64,000 bases of DNA from Actinomycetes bacterium. Lineage in GTDB: Bacteria; Actinomycetota; Acidimicrobiia; Acidimicrobiales; RAAP-2. The translations under genes and the position numbers were made by a program. Positions 12,114 through 27,938 of the stretch are shown piece by piece. How positions within the stretch are numbered: the stretch's first letter is position 1; each line of letters opens with the position of its first letter. The DNA lies in assembly GCA_021848365.1 (NCBI GenBank), contig JAJZUS010000001.1, forward strand, positions 434,001 through 498,000, written 5' to 3'. The notes beneath the pieces are model-generated. The model was given only the letters and a program-made list of their open reading frames with translations, had not been told where the DNA came from and did no database searches.

Positions 12114-12143
12114 GAACGGCCGGGCCCTCGGGCCCGGCCGTTC
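12114..12143 (+). terminator. GC-rich hairpin terminator after groEL
   Basis: Perfect 14-bp stem gaacggccgggccc / gggcccggccgttc with a 2-nt loop; no U-tract. Confidence 0.75.
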
Positions 12144-12247
12144 GTCGTCTCGGGGCGTCCGCTAGGGCCCTTTGCCCCGTATCGGGCGAGGGTCGCCCCG
12201 GGGGAGACGTTCTATCGTGAGATGGGTCCCCGAGCGAAGAGGGCGGT

Positions 12248-14473
<2,226 letters not shown>

Positions 14474-14500
14474 GCAGCCGAGCGACCCATCGCGCCACCG

Positions 14501-14528
14501 ACGGCCGGGCCCGTGAGGGCCCGGCCGT
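14501..14528 (+). terminator. GC-rich hairpin terminator after icd
   Basis: Perfect 12-bp stem acggccgggccc-gtga-gggcccggccgt; same stem core as the groEL terminator. Confidence 0.75.
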
Positions 14529-14549
14529 CGTGCGTTCTAGCGTGGAGTG

Positions 14550-15767
14550 GTGGACACGATGGACGTCGAGGTGGTGATTGTCGGGGCGGGACTCGCCGGG
14601 CTGCGCTGCGCCCAGGTGCTCGAGGAGCGGGGCCGCGAGGTCGTGGTGCTCGAGCGCTCGAGCGACGTCGGGGGGCGCCTCGCCAGCCGCGTCGTCGACG
14701 GCTACGTGATCGACGAGGGATTCCAGTTGGTGAACCCCGCCTACCCCGAGCTCGTGGCGAGCGGGGTCCTCGCGGACCTCGACGCTCGGCCCTTCGAGCG
14801 CTCGCTCCGTCTCACGATGTCGGAGGGCGTGGTCGATCTCGTCGACCCGCGGAACTCGCCGGGACGGGCCCTCGCCGCACTACGCCGGCTCGCGCCCCTC
14901 TCGGACCTCGTCCGCGTCGGCGCGGTCGCCGCGCGGGCGGCCCTCGAGCCGGTGGGCGCCATCCGGCGCCGGGCCGACCGCTCGACGGCGGCGGCCCTGG
15001 CGGCCCTCGGGGTCGGCCCGGCCCTCGTCGAGGGGGTGCTCCAGCCCTTCCTGCGCGGCACGCTGCTCGAGGGCGACCTCGCCTCCTCGTGGCGGTACGT
15101 GCAGCTGCTCTTGCGGTCCTTCGCGCGCGGGATCCCGGTCACCTTCCCGACGGGCGTCGCGGCCCTGCCGCGGGCCCTCGCGGGGCGTCTGCGCCGCACG
15201 GAGGTCCACCGCGGCGAGGCGGCGACCTCGGTCGCGCCGACGCGCGTCGTCACCGAGCGGGCCGAGTACCGCGCGCGTCACGTCGTCGTGGCGGTCGACG
15301 CCTCCCGGGCCCGGGAGTGGGTGGGCACCCCCGACCTCGGGTGGCGGTCCCAGACCGCCTGGTGGTTCGCCGCGCCCCGCGTGGCGCACGGTGGCCGCCT
15401 GCGCCTCGACGCCACCCAGTCGCTCGTCACGAGCGTCCTCGACCTCGCCGGCCCCGCACCCGAGCGGGCCCCGGCGGGACGCTCCCTCCTCGCGGCCAGC
15501 GCGAACGGGGTCGCCGCCGCGGCGAGCGAGCCGCGAGCGCGCGAGGTGGTGGCCCGCGCCTACGGACTGGCGACGAGCGACCTCGACCTCGTCGCGACGA
15601 CGTTCGTCCCCCGCGCCCTGCCCGTGACGTCCGTCCCCCTCGCCCTCTCGCGCCCGGCGCGCGTCGGGGAGTTCGTGGTCGCGGGCGACCATCTCCAGAC
15701 GCCCTCCATCCAGGGGGCCCTGGTCAGCGGCCGTCGGGCGGCGACGGCGGTGATCACTTTTCGATAG
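14550..15767 (+). CDS. FAD-dependent oxidoreductase (amine oxidase / phytoene desaturase-like)
   Basis: VVIVGAGLAGLRCAQVLEERGREVVVLERSSDVGGRLAS dinucleotide-binding motif; TAGCGT-N6-GTG supports a start at 14550 rather than 14547. Confidence 0.85.
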   Translation: MDTMDVEVVIVGAGLAGLRCAQVLEERGREVVVLERSSDVGGRLASRVVDGYVIDEGFQLVNPAYPELVASGVLADLDARPFERSLRLTMSEGVVDLVDPRNSPGRALAALRRLAPLSDLVRVGAVAARAALEPVGAIRRRADRSTAAALAALGVGPALVEGVLQPFLRGTLLEGDLASSWRYVQLLLRSFARGIPVTFPTGVAALPRALAGRLRRTEVHRGEAATSVAPTRVVTERAEYRARHVVVAVDASRAREWVGTPDLGWRSQTAWWFAAPRVAHGGRLRLDATQSLVTSVLDLAGPAPERAPAGRSLLAASANGVAAAASEPRAREVVARAYGLATSDLDLVATTFVPRALPVTSVPLALSRPARVGEFVVAGDHLQTPSIQGALVSGRRAATAVITFR

Positions 15768-15846
15768 TCCCGTTTAGAACAATCCCTTCGATTTCCCTCG
15801 TCACGCGAGTGCGTACCCTCGGTGGCAGGTTGGCCAGGGAGGGGAC

Positions 15847-16455
15847 GTGGAGCGCAGAGAGTCGCTGACGCGCCAGCGCATCATCGATATCGCGGCCGCG
15901 ATGGTCGCCGAGTCGGGCAGCGGGAACTTCCGGATCCTCGACCTCGCCGAGCGGGCGGGCATCGGGGTCCCCACCGTCTACTACCACTTCGAGTCGCGCG
16001 ACCAGGTCGTCGCCGAGGCCCAGTTGGCGAACTACCTGCGACTCGCCGAGCCGCTCCACGACCACGTCGAGGCGGCCGTCGCGGCGCTCGGGCGCGACGA
16101 CCGCGAGGGCTTCCTCGCCGCGGTGCGCAACGACCTCGAGGAGTCGTGGTCCTTCGCCGAGGCCGACCAGATCGCCATCGTGACGACGCTCATCGACATC
16201 CACTCCGACGCGGCCACCCGCCGCCGCTTCCAGGAGTTGCTCGAGGGGCAGTACGCGCGCTGGATGTCGCTGCTCGACGACGCCCAGCGGCGCGGCTGGG
16301 TCACCAACCAGACCGACGTGGGCATGCTGGTCGCCGTCTTCTGGGCGGCCTCGGTCGGTCAGCTCGTCATACCGCGGCGCGACGGGCTGGACGTGACCGC
16401 GACCCGGGTCGCCGACTTCTGCCTCGGCGTGCTGCGCTCGCGTCCGATGGACTAG
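15847..16455 (+). CDS. TetR family transcriptional regulator
   Basis: N-terminal HTH RILDLAERAGIGVPTVYYHFESRDQVVAEA. Confidence 0.92.
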   Translation: MERRESLTRQRIIDIAAAMVAESGSGNFRILDLAERAGIGVPTVYYHFESRDQVVAEAQLANYLRLAEPLHDHVEAAVAALGRDDREGFLAAVRNDLEESWSFAEADQIAIVTTLIDIHSDAATRRRFQELLEGQYARWMSLLDDAQRRGWVTNQTDVGMLVAVFWAASVGQLVIPRRDGLDVTATRVADFCLGVLRSRPMD

Positions 16456-18632
16456 CCCACCGACGGGTCGATCGCCAGCTCCTCCTCGGTCGCCTCGACC
16501 GCCACGTGCGGCACCACCCGGTCGAGCCACCGCGGCATCCACCAGTTGGCCCGACCGATGAAGTGCATCAGCGCGGGCACCAGGACGGTGCGCAGCACGA
16601 AGGCGTCGATGAGGACGGCGCCCCCGAGGCCGATCCCGAACTCGGCGATGATGCGCTGGCCGCCGAAGGCGAAGGAGAGGAAGACCGAGATCATGATGAG
16701 GGCCGCCGCCGTGATGACCCGGCCGGTGTTGGCCTGGCCCCGGATGATCGCCTCCTCGTTGTCCCCCGTGTTGAGCCACTCCTCGTGCATGCGCGAGACG
16801 AGGAAGACCTGGTAGTCCATCGAGAGCCCGAAGAGGATCGCGATCATGATGATCGGGAGGAAGGACTCGACCGGTCCGGTGCCCGCGTTGAGGAGCCGAC
16901 TGCCCCAGCCCCACTGGAAGACCGCGACGACGAGCCCGAACGAGGCTCCCGCCGCGAGGAGGTTCATCGCCGCGGCGACCAGGGGCACCACCACGCTGCG
17001 GAAGGCCACCATCAGGAGGAGGCACCCGAGCGTCACGATCACGGCGAGGAAGAGCGGGATCTTCGCGCCGAGGACCGTCGCGAAGTCGGCGAAGATCGCC
17101 GTGAGGCCGCCGACGTAGACGGCGGTGTGGCTCGAGAAGGTGGCCCGCGGGATCACGTCGTTGCGCAGGTGGTTGATGAGGTCGGTCGTCGCCGCGGCCG
17201 AGGGGCTGGTGGACGGCACGACCGAGATCACCCCGACGGTGCCGTGGGCGAGGACGGCGAGCGGGCTCACCGCGACGACGCCGGGCACGTGCGCGAGCGT
17301 GTGGTCGAGTGAGGTGAGGGCCGCCACGTCGGCGGGACCGTGCACCTCGCCGACGACCGCGAGCGGGCCGTTGAAGCCCGGCCCGAAGCCCTTCGCCAGC
17401 AGGTCGTAGGCCTGGCGCGTGGTCGTCGAGGGCGGGTTGGTCCCCTGGTCCGAGCTGCCGAGGCGGAGGGAGAAGAAGGGCACCGCGGCGAGCACGACGA
17501 CGGCGAGGGCGAGCAGGGAAAGCAGGCGTGGTCGGCGGGCGACGAAGTGGCTCCAGCGCTGCCAGAAGCCGGCCGGGACGACGGGTTCGGGCCCGTGCTC
17601 GGCGAGGGCGCGACGCTCGCGCCGGCCGAGCACGCGCGTCTTCAAGAAGCCGAGCAGCGCGGGCAGCAGGGTGAGCGAGGCGAGCATCGTGATCGCGACG
17701 GTCACCGAGGCCGACACCGCGACGCCGTTCAGGAACGAGAGGTGCAGCACCAGCATGCCGGCGAGGGCGATGACGACCGTCGAGCCGGCGAAGAGGACGG
17801 CCCGGCCCGAGGTGTTGATCGCCGTGACGATGGACTCCTCGACGCTGAGCCCGCGCTTCAGGCCCTGGCGTGATCGGGTCACGATGAAGAGGGCGTAGTC
17901 GATCCCGACGCCCAGTCCGATGAGCGACCCGAGGATCGGGGCGAAGTCGGCGATGTTCATGGCGTGGCTGAGCAGGACCGTCGCCGCGGAGGCGATGCCG
18001 ATCGCGAAGAGGGCGACGCCGAGGGGCAGCAGCATCGCGAGCAGACTCCCGAAGGCGAGCAGCAGGATGATGCCGGTCGCGAGGAGCCCGAAGATCTCAC
18101 CGGGGCTCCCGGTCGGGGCGTCGAGGGCGCCGAAGGCGTTGCCGCCGAACTGGACGTTGAGGGTGGCCGATCGGGCCGTCGCGCCGACGGTCTCCACCTG
18201 CTGGACCTGGGCGCGGGGGATCTTGAAGCCCGGCTGGGCGAAGTCGACGATCGCGTAGGCGATGGTGTGGTCGGTGCTCACCTGGCGGGCGCCGGGGCAG
18301 ACGGTGACGCCGGAGGGACAGAAGGGCGAGACGACTCCCGAGACCTGGGGCAGTTTCGCGACCGCCCGGAGCATCGTGTCGATGGCCGCGGCGTGGCTCT
18401 CGACGCTGCCCGAGCGGGACTGGAAGACGATCTGGTCGCTGTCGCCCTTCGCGGTGGGGATGCGCGCGAGCAGGTCCATGGCCCGGCTCGAGTTGGTGTT
18501 GGGCAGGCTGAACGCGTTGGCGTAGGCGGAGCCGAGGTGGATCGAGAGGCCGTTCATGCCCACGAACGCGACGATCCACAGGATGAGGACGAGCCAGCGG
18601 CGACGGACGGAGAAGCGGGCGAGGGATTTCAT
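16452..18632 (-). CDS. MMPL/RND family transporter
   Basis: 726 aa, two transmembrane blocks, GLGVGIDYALFIVTR and FGLSMDYQVFLVSRMHEEW motifs. Confidence 0.93.
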   Translation of the reverse strand: MKSLARFSVRRRWLVLILWIVAFVGMNGLSIHLGSAYANAFSLPNTNSSRAMDLLARIPTAKGDSDQIVFQSRSGSVESHAAAIDTMLRAVAKLPQVSGVVSPFCPSGVTVCPGARQVSTDHTIAYAIVDFAQPGFKIPRAQVQQVETVGATARSATLNVQFGGNAFGALDAPTGSPGEIFGLLATGIILLLAFGSLLAMLLPLGVALFAIGIASAATVLLSHAMNIADFAPILGSLIGLGVGIDYALFIVTRSRQGLKRGLSVEESIVTAINTSGRAVLFAGSTVVIALAGMLVLHLSFLNGVAVSASVTVAITMLASLTLLPALLGFLKTRVLGRRERRALAEHGPEPVVPAGFWQRWSHFVARRPRLLSLLALAVVVLAAVPFFSLRLGSSDQGTNPPSTTTRQAYDLLAKGFGPGFNGPLAVVGEVHGPADVAALTSLDHTLAHVPGVVAVSPLAVLAHGTVGVISVVPSTSPSAAATTDLINHLRNDVIPRATFSSHTAVYVGGLTAIFADFATVLGAKIPLFLAVIVTLGCLLLMVAFRSVVVPLVAAAMNLLAAGASFGLVVAVFQWGWGSRLLNAGTGPVESFLPIIMIAILFGLSMDYQVFLVSRMHEEWLNTGDNEEAIIRGQANTGRVITAAALIMISVFLSFAFGGQRIIAEFGIGLGGAVLIDAFVLRTVLVPALMHFIGRANWWMPRWLDRVVPHVAVEATEEELAIDPSVG

Positions 18633-18665
18633 GGTGACCTGCCAGGACCAGAGGGGGCCTTCGTA

Positions 18666-18682
18666 CTATAGGAGTCGTATAG
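18666..18682. promoter_or_regulatory. Dyad CTATA-N7-TATAG in MMPL/NUDIX divergent promoter
   Basis: ctata ggagtcg tatag. Confidence 0.4.
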
Positions 18683-18697
18683 AGAGGTCGGTCCATC

Positions 18698-19483
18698 GTG
18701 AGTCGCGCGGAGCGCTTCCCCGGACACCAGTTCCCCCAAGTCGTCCCCGAGCCCGACGAGGCGCGTCCGGGCGGGCCGGTCCCGTGGGCCGACCTCGCCC
18801 CCGCTGACCGGCGCCCGAGCGTCGATCGGGTCGTCGAGCGACTCGTCGCGGCCGGTCGGTCGCTCGACGTCGCCCCCGACGCCGCGGTGCCGGCCGAGCT
18901 CGACGCCCGCGGCGGACTCGCGCCGCGCCGTTCGGCCGTCCTGGTCGCCCTCTACGACGAGGACGAGGTGGCCCGGGTCGTCCTCACCCGCCGCTCGAGC
19001 GAGCTGCGCCACCACCGCGGCGAGGTCGCCCTGCCGGGCGGGCGGGCGGAGGAGGGCGAGGACGACGTCGTGACGGCCCTGCGCGAGGCCGAGGAGGAGG
19101 TGGGGCTCGACCGCTCGCTCGTCGAGCCCGTCGCGCGCCTGAGCCCGCTCGTGACCTTCGTCTCGGGCTCCGCGATCTGGCCGGTCGTGGGACGTCTCGC
19201 GAGCCCGCCCACCCTCGTCGCGACGACGGGCGAGGTCGAGCGCATCCTGACGGTCAGCCTGGCCGACCTGCTCGAACCCGGGGCGGCCGTCGTCGAGCAC
19301 TGGCGGCGCGACCCTCGTCGTCCCGGAGCCGACGCCGAGGGCTTCGTGCCGATGTTCTTCTACCGCGTTCCCGGCGAGCTCGTCTGGGGGGCGACGGCGC
19401 GCGTGCTCACGGAACTGCTCTGCGTCGCGACGGGCGTCCCGTGGCCCGGCGAGCCCCGGGTCGGGGGTCGGGCGGCCGGGTAG
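18698..19483 (+). CDS. NUDIX hydrolase (CoA pyrophosphatase-like)
   Basis: GEVALPGGRAEEGEDDVVTALREAEEEVGL Nudix box; FVSGSAIWPVVGRL. Confidence 0.88.
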   Translation: MSRAERFPGHQFPQVVPEPDEARPGGPVPWADLAPADRRPSVDRVVERLVAAGRSLDVAPDAAVPAELDARGGLAPRRSAVLVALYDEDEVARVVLTRRSSELRHHRGEVALPGGRAEEGEDDVVTALREAEEEVGLDRSLVEPVARLSPLVTFVSGSAIWPVVGRLASPPTLVATTGEVERILTVSLADLLEPGAAVVEHWRRDPRRPGADAEGFVPMFFYRVPGELVWGATARVLTELLCVATGVPWPGEPRVGGRAAG

Positions 19484-19522
19484 ATTGGTCTCGTCGTCCG
19501 GGCCCGGGCAGTGGAGGAGACC

Positions 19523-20682
19523 ATGGCGGAAGTCGAAATCGGCATCTTCAAGTCGGCGCGTCAGGCCTACGGGTTTGACGACATCGCCATCGTGCCCTCG
19601 CGGCGCACCCGCGACCCCGAGGACGTCGACATCACCTGGCAGATCGACGCCTACAAGTTCGAGCTGCCCATGCTCGGCTCGGCGATGGACGGGGCCGTCT
19701 CGCCCGACACGGCGATCGAGATCGGTCGGCTCGGCGGGCTCGGCGTCCTCAACCTCGAGGGCCTGTGGACCCGCTACGAGGACCCCATGCCCCTCTTCGA
19801 GGAGATCCGCGAGCTCGACGACGACAAGGCCACCGCGCGCATGCAGCAGATGTACCTCGAGCCGATCAAGCTCGAGCTCGTCGAGGAGCGCATCCGCCAG
19901 ATGCGCGAGGCCGGCATCACGACGGCCGCCTCGGTCACGCCCCAGCGCGCCGCGTGGATGTCCGACACGATCGTCAAGAGCGGTCTGCACATCCTCGTCA
20001 TCCAGGGGACGGTCGTCTCGGCCGAGCACGTCTCGAAGACGGTCGAGCCGCTCAACCTGAAGAAGTTCATCCGCGAGTTCGAGATCCCGGTGATCGTCGG
20101 CGGCTGCGCCAGCTACCAGGCGGCCCTCCACCTGATGCGCACCGGCGCCGCCGGCGTACTCGTGGGGGTGGGCCCGGGCAACGCCTGCACCTCGCGCGCG
20201 GTGCTCGGCATCGGCGTGCCCCAGGCGACGGCGATCGCCGACGTCGCGGGCGCGCGCATGCGCCACCTCGACGAGACCGGCGTCTACGTCCACGTCATCG
20301 CCGACGGCGGCATGAGCAAGGGCGGCGACATCGCCAAGGCCATCGCCTGCGGCGCCGACGCCGTGATGATCGGCTCGCCCCTCTCGAGCGCCGTCGAGGC
20401 CCCGGCCCGCGGGTACCACTGGGGCATGGCGACCTTCCACCCGACGCTGCCGCGCGGCACGCGGGTGCGCACCCAGGTGCGAGGGACCCTCGAGGAGATC
20501 CTCGTCGGACCGGCCCACGAGAACGACGGACGCCTCAACCTCTTCGGAGCCCTGCGCACCTCGATGGCCACCTGCGGCTACGAGACGCTGAAGGAGTTCC
20601 AGAAGGCCGAGGTGATGCTCGCCCCCGCGCTGCAGACCGAGGGCAAGGCCCTCCAGCGCGCGCAGGGCGTGGGCATGGGGCA

Positions 20683-20686
<4 letters not shown>
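19523..20686 (+). CDS. guaB3: GuaB3 family IMP dehydrogenase-related protein
   Basis: [54 protein letters not shown] barrel with [11 protein letters not shown]. Confidence 0.92.
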
Positions 20687-24482
<3,796 letters not shown>

Positions 24483-24573
24483 GCCCTGGTCGAGGTGGAC
24501 GGGCGTAAGAGGCCGCTAAGAATCGCCGACGCGCCGACAGGGTCTTTCGGGACAGGTGGAAGAATGGTTCGTC

Positions 24574-25836
24574 ATGGATAGCGCCCGTCCCGCCTATCGG
24601 CCCCCCACGGCGCCCCGCAGCCACCGACTCCCGGCCCGCGTCTACTGGCGTCGCCGCGCGCTCGCGCTGCTGGCGGCCGTCACCGTCGTCGTCGTCGGCT
24701 ACTTCGGCGCGACCCTGGCGATGGCCCTGCGCAACCCCTCCTACGGCGTCAGCTACATGGCCCGGGCCGCCGAGTGGGGTCGTCAGCACGGGCTGGGCAC
24801 GGTCATCACCTGGATCGAGACCGAGTACTACAAGATCAACCCGGCGAAGGTCGGCGGCAAGCCGCCGGCGGGCAGCTTCGGTTCGGGCCCGACGGCCGTC
24901 GCCGTGCCGGCGAGCGGGCACCTGCCGGCCCCGCCGCCGATCCCGTCGCCGGCCGGGACGCCGCTGCCCGGCGAGGGCGTGTGGCACGTCGCCGGGCGCA
25001 CGTCGAACGGCATCCCCACGATCTACGAGGCCTACGTCCGGCCCGACCCCATCCACACGAGCTACGTGGTGGGCGTCGCCTGGATGGACCCGACCCTCCT
25101 GAAGGCCCAGCTCTACTCGGGCTCCACGATCCCCGGCACCCAGATGCCCTGGATCTACACCGCGCCGATCACGACCCTGGCCAGTCGCACCCTGGTCGCC
25201 GCCTTCAACGCGGGCTTTCGCATGACCGACGCCGAGGGCGGCTACTACACCGAAGGCCACACGATCATCCCGCTGCGCAAGGGCGGGGCCTCGGTCGTCG
25301 TCTTCAAGGACGGGACGATGACCGTGGGCGCCTGGGGCACGCCGGGCTTCACGATGAACAACCAGATCGCCTCGGTCCGCCAGAACCTGGTGCTGCTGGT
25401 GAAGAACGGCAAGCCGGTCCCCGGCCTGAGCAGCGCGAACTCCCTGGCGTGGGGCAAGACCCTCGGGGGCACCTTCAACGTGTGGCGCTCCGGCCTCGGG
25501 GTCACGAAGGACGGAGCCCTCGTCTACGTCGGCGGCCCCGCGATGTCGATCAGCGACCTCGCCAACGTGCTGGCCCGGGCCGGCGTCGTGACGGGGATGC
25601 AGCTCGACATCAACACCGACTGGGTCCAGTACTCGACCTTCACCGGAGCGCCCAACGCGCCGGTCAACGGCAACAACGGGACGAGCCTGCTCAGCTCGAT
25701 GATCGGCCCCCCGGGCCGCTACTTCGCCAGTTGGTGGACGCGCGACTTCTACACCATGTCGCTGCGCCAGAAGGTGACGTCGACCTCGCTGCCGCCGGTC
25801 ACCTCGGGCACGTCATCCTCGTCCCCGAAGGGCTGA
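24574..25836 (+). CDS. Membrane-anchored phosphodiester glycosidase (NAGPA)-like protein
   Basis: N-terminal TM segment, then VAAFNAGFRMTDAEGGYYTEGHTIIPLRKGGASVVVFKDGTMTVGAWG...QNLVLLVKNGKPVPG. Confidence 0.78.
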   Translation: MDSARPAYRPPTAPRSHRLPARVYWRRRALALLAAVTVVVVGYFGATLAMALRNPSYGVSYMARAAEWGRQHGLGTVITWIETEYYKINPAKVGGKPPAGSFGSGPTAVAVPASGHLPAPPPIPSPAGTPLPGEGVWHVAGRTSNGIPTIYEAYVRPDPIHTSYVVGVAWMDPTLLKAQLYSGSTIPGTQMPWIYTAPITTLASRTLVAAFNAGFRMTDAEGGYYTEGHTIIPLRKGGASVVVFKDGTMTVGAWGTPGFTMNNQIASVRQNLVLLVKNGKPVPGLSSANSLAWGKTLGGTFNVWRSGLGVTKDGALVYVGGPAMSISDLANVLARAGVVTGMQLDINTDWVQYSTFTGAPNAPVNGNNGTSLLSSMIGPPGRYFASWWTRDFYTMSLRQKVTSTSLPPVTSGTSSSSPKG

Positions 25837-25837
25837 G

Positions 25838-26605
25838 CTAGCGGTCGGCGACCAGTCGCCAGACCCGCGCCGGCAGATGGCGCAGGACGAAGAAGACGTA
25901 GCGCAGGATCGGCGGGCTCCAGATGAACCGGGCCCCGCTCGCGAGCCCCGCCATCACCGTCTCGGCGACCTCGTTGACGCCGGTGGTGAAGGGGATCTCC
26001 GGCTCGCCGGTCGTCATCTTCGAGCGCACGAAGCCCGGGCGCAGGATCTGCAGGCTGACGCCGGTGCCCTCGAGGGAGTCGGCGAGGCCGACGCAGAGTC
26101 GGTCGAGGCCGGCCTTCGCGCCGGAGTAGAGGTAGGAGACGCGTCGCACGCGGATCGCCGCCACCGAGCTCATCACGAGGATCCGGCCGTGTCCCTGGGC
26201 GACGAGGCGTCGACGCACCTCGGCGAGGGCCGCGACGGGCCAGGCGTAGTTGACGAGCGCCATCTCGGCGGCCCGGGCCGCGTCGTCCTCCCACTCGCGC
26301 TGGCGTCCGAGCAACCCCACCGCCACGATCACCAGGTCGACGGGACCGCCGGCCGCGTCGAAGGCGGCGCCGACGGCCCGACCGGCGTCGGTGGGGTCGG
26401 TCGCGTCGAAGAGGACGGTGGTCGCCGTGGTCGCGCCGTAGTCGCGAGCCTCGGCCGCGGCCTCCTCGAGCCGACCGGCGTCGCGGCCGGCGAGCACGAC
26501 CGTCTCGGTTCGCGCGGCGCAGAGCTTGCGCACGACGGCTCGGGCGATGTCCGAGCTCCCGCCGAGCACCACGAGGCTCTGGGGCTGTCCGAAAGCGTTC
26601 TCCAT
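25838..26605 (-). CDS. dprE2: SDR family, DprE2-like decaprenylphospho-2-keto-ribose reductase
   Basis: LVVLGGSSDIARAVVRKL, YLYSGAKAGLDRLCVGLADSL; adjacent to a DprE1 homologue. Confidence 0.85.
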   Translation of the reverse strand: MENAFGQPQSLVVLGGSSDIARAVVRKLCAARTETVVLAGRDAGRLEEAAAEARDYGATTATTVLFDATDPTDAGRAVGAAFDAAGGPVDLVIVAVGLLGRQREWEDDAARAAEMALVNYAWPVAALAEVRRRLVAQGHGRILVMSSVAAIRVRRVSYLYSGAKAGLDRLCVGLADSLEGTGVSLQILRPGFVRSKMTTGEPEIPFTTGVNEVAETVMAGLASGARFIWSPPILRYVFFVLRHLPARVWRLVADR

Positions 26606-26609
26606 GGGC

Positions 26610-27938
26610 CTATCCCTCCCGCAGTCGAAGGCGTCGCGCCAGGTCGCTCACCAGGCGGCGCTCCGGGTCGATGGTATCGGCGAGGGCGGCGAACTCGGCG
26701 AGCCGCGGGTACATGACCCGGGCGAGCTCGGGCCGCAGGCGCGCGTCCTTCGCGAGGTAGACCCGGCCCCCGGCCTCGGCGACCAACTCGTCCAGCTCGT
26801 CGAGGATGCCCGGCAGCGACGCGGGTCCGACCGGCAAGTCGAGGGCCAGCGTCCAGCCGGGCTGGGGGAAGGAGAGGGGGGCGGGGTCGGCCGGTCCGAA
26901 GCGCTTGAGCACGGCGAGGAAGCTCGGCACGCGGGCCCCCGCCAGGCGCTCGACGGCCGCCCGCACCACGCCGTCTCGCTCGTCGGGCACGACGAACTGG
27001 TACTGCACGAAGCCGCGCGGCCCGTAGAGGCGGTTCCAGTCGCGCACGCCGTCGAGCGGGTGGAAGAAGCGCCCGAGCGGCTGGGGCTCGCGCTCGCGGT
27101 GGCGCGGCGCCATCCGGAACCAGGCCTCGTTGAAGGCCGTGATCGACCAGGGGTTGAGCAGGCCCGGGGGCGCCGCGAAGGGCACGCCGAGCCGGGCCGG
27201 CCCGGGGGCGGCGAGGCGGGGGCGGTCGAGGTCCTCGGCGCGGGCGTGGTCGCCCCGGGTGAGGATCGCTCGGCCGAGGTGCCGGCCCCGGCTCATGCAG
27301 TCGACCCAGGCGACCGAGTAGCGGTAGCGGGCGTCGCCCTCGCGCATCGCCGCCATCACCGCGTCGAGGTCGTCGTAGCGGTCGGTGTCGACGAGGACCT
27401 GGTCGGTCTCGATGGACGTGAGGGTGAGCTCGACCTCGGTCGCCACCCCGGTGAGGCCCATGGCGCCGGCCGTGGCCCAGAAGAGGGAGGGGTCCCGGTC
27501 GGGGCCCACGGTGCACACGCCGGTCGGGGTGACCAGGCGCACCGAGCGGACGTGGCTCGCGAAGGATCCCTCGACGTGGTGGTTCTTGCCGTGGACGTCG
27601 GCGGCGAGGGCCCCGCCGATCGTCACCTGGCGGGTGCCCGGGGTGACCGGGACGAACCAGCCCTCGGGGATCGACCGCGCGAGCAGGTCGTCGATGGAGA
27701 CCCCGGCGCCGAGGCGCACGACACCGTCGGGGCCGATGTCGCCGACCTGGTCGAGTCCCCGGTTGTCGAGGACGAGCCCGCCGCCGGACTGGGCGGCGTC
27801 GCCGTAGCTGCGCCCGAGCCCGCGGGCGATGACGGACCGTCCCGTGGCGAAGGCCGCGAGCACCTGCTCCTCGGTCGCGACGGTGAGGACCTCGGCGTGG
27901 CTCGGCGCGGTCCGGCCCCAGCCGGCGAGGGCCCTCAC
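26610..27938 (-). CDS. dprE1: Decaprenylphosphoryl-beta-D-ribose 2'-oxidase DprE1-like
   Basis: ARGLGRSYGDAAQSGGGLVLDNRGLD FAD-binding motif, GTRQVTIGGALAADVHGKNHHVEGSFASHV, C-terminal VYLAKDARLRPE. GTG start at 27938 overlaps the upstream stop. Confidence 0.92.
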   Translation of the reverse strand: MRALAGWGRTAPSHAEVLTVATEEQVLAAFATGRSVIARGLGRSYGDAAQSGGGLVLDNRGLDQVGDIGPDGVVRLGAGVSIDDLLARSIPEGWFVPVTPGTRQVTIGGALAADVHGKNHHVEGSFASHVRSVRLVTPTGVCTVGPDRDPSLFWATAGAMGLTGVATEVELTLTSIETDQVLVDTDRYDDLDAVMAAMREGDARYRYSVAWVDCMSRGRHLGRAILTRGDHARAEDLDRPRLAAPGPARLGVPFAAPPGLLNPWSITAFNEAWFRMAPRHREREPQPLGRFFHPLDGVRDWNRLYGPRGFVQYQFVVPDERDGVVRAAVERLAGARVPSFLAVLKRFGPADPAPLSFPQPGWTLALDLPVGPASLPGILDELDELVAEAGGRVYLAKDARLRPELARVMYPRLAEFAALADTIDPERRLVSDLARRLRLREG

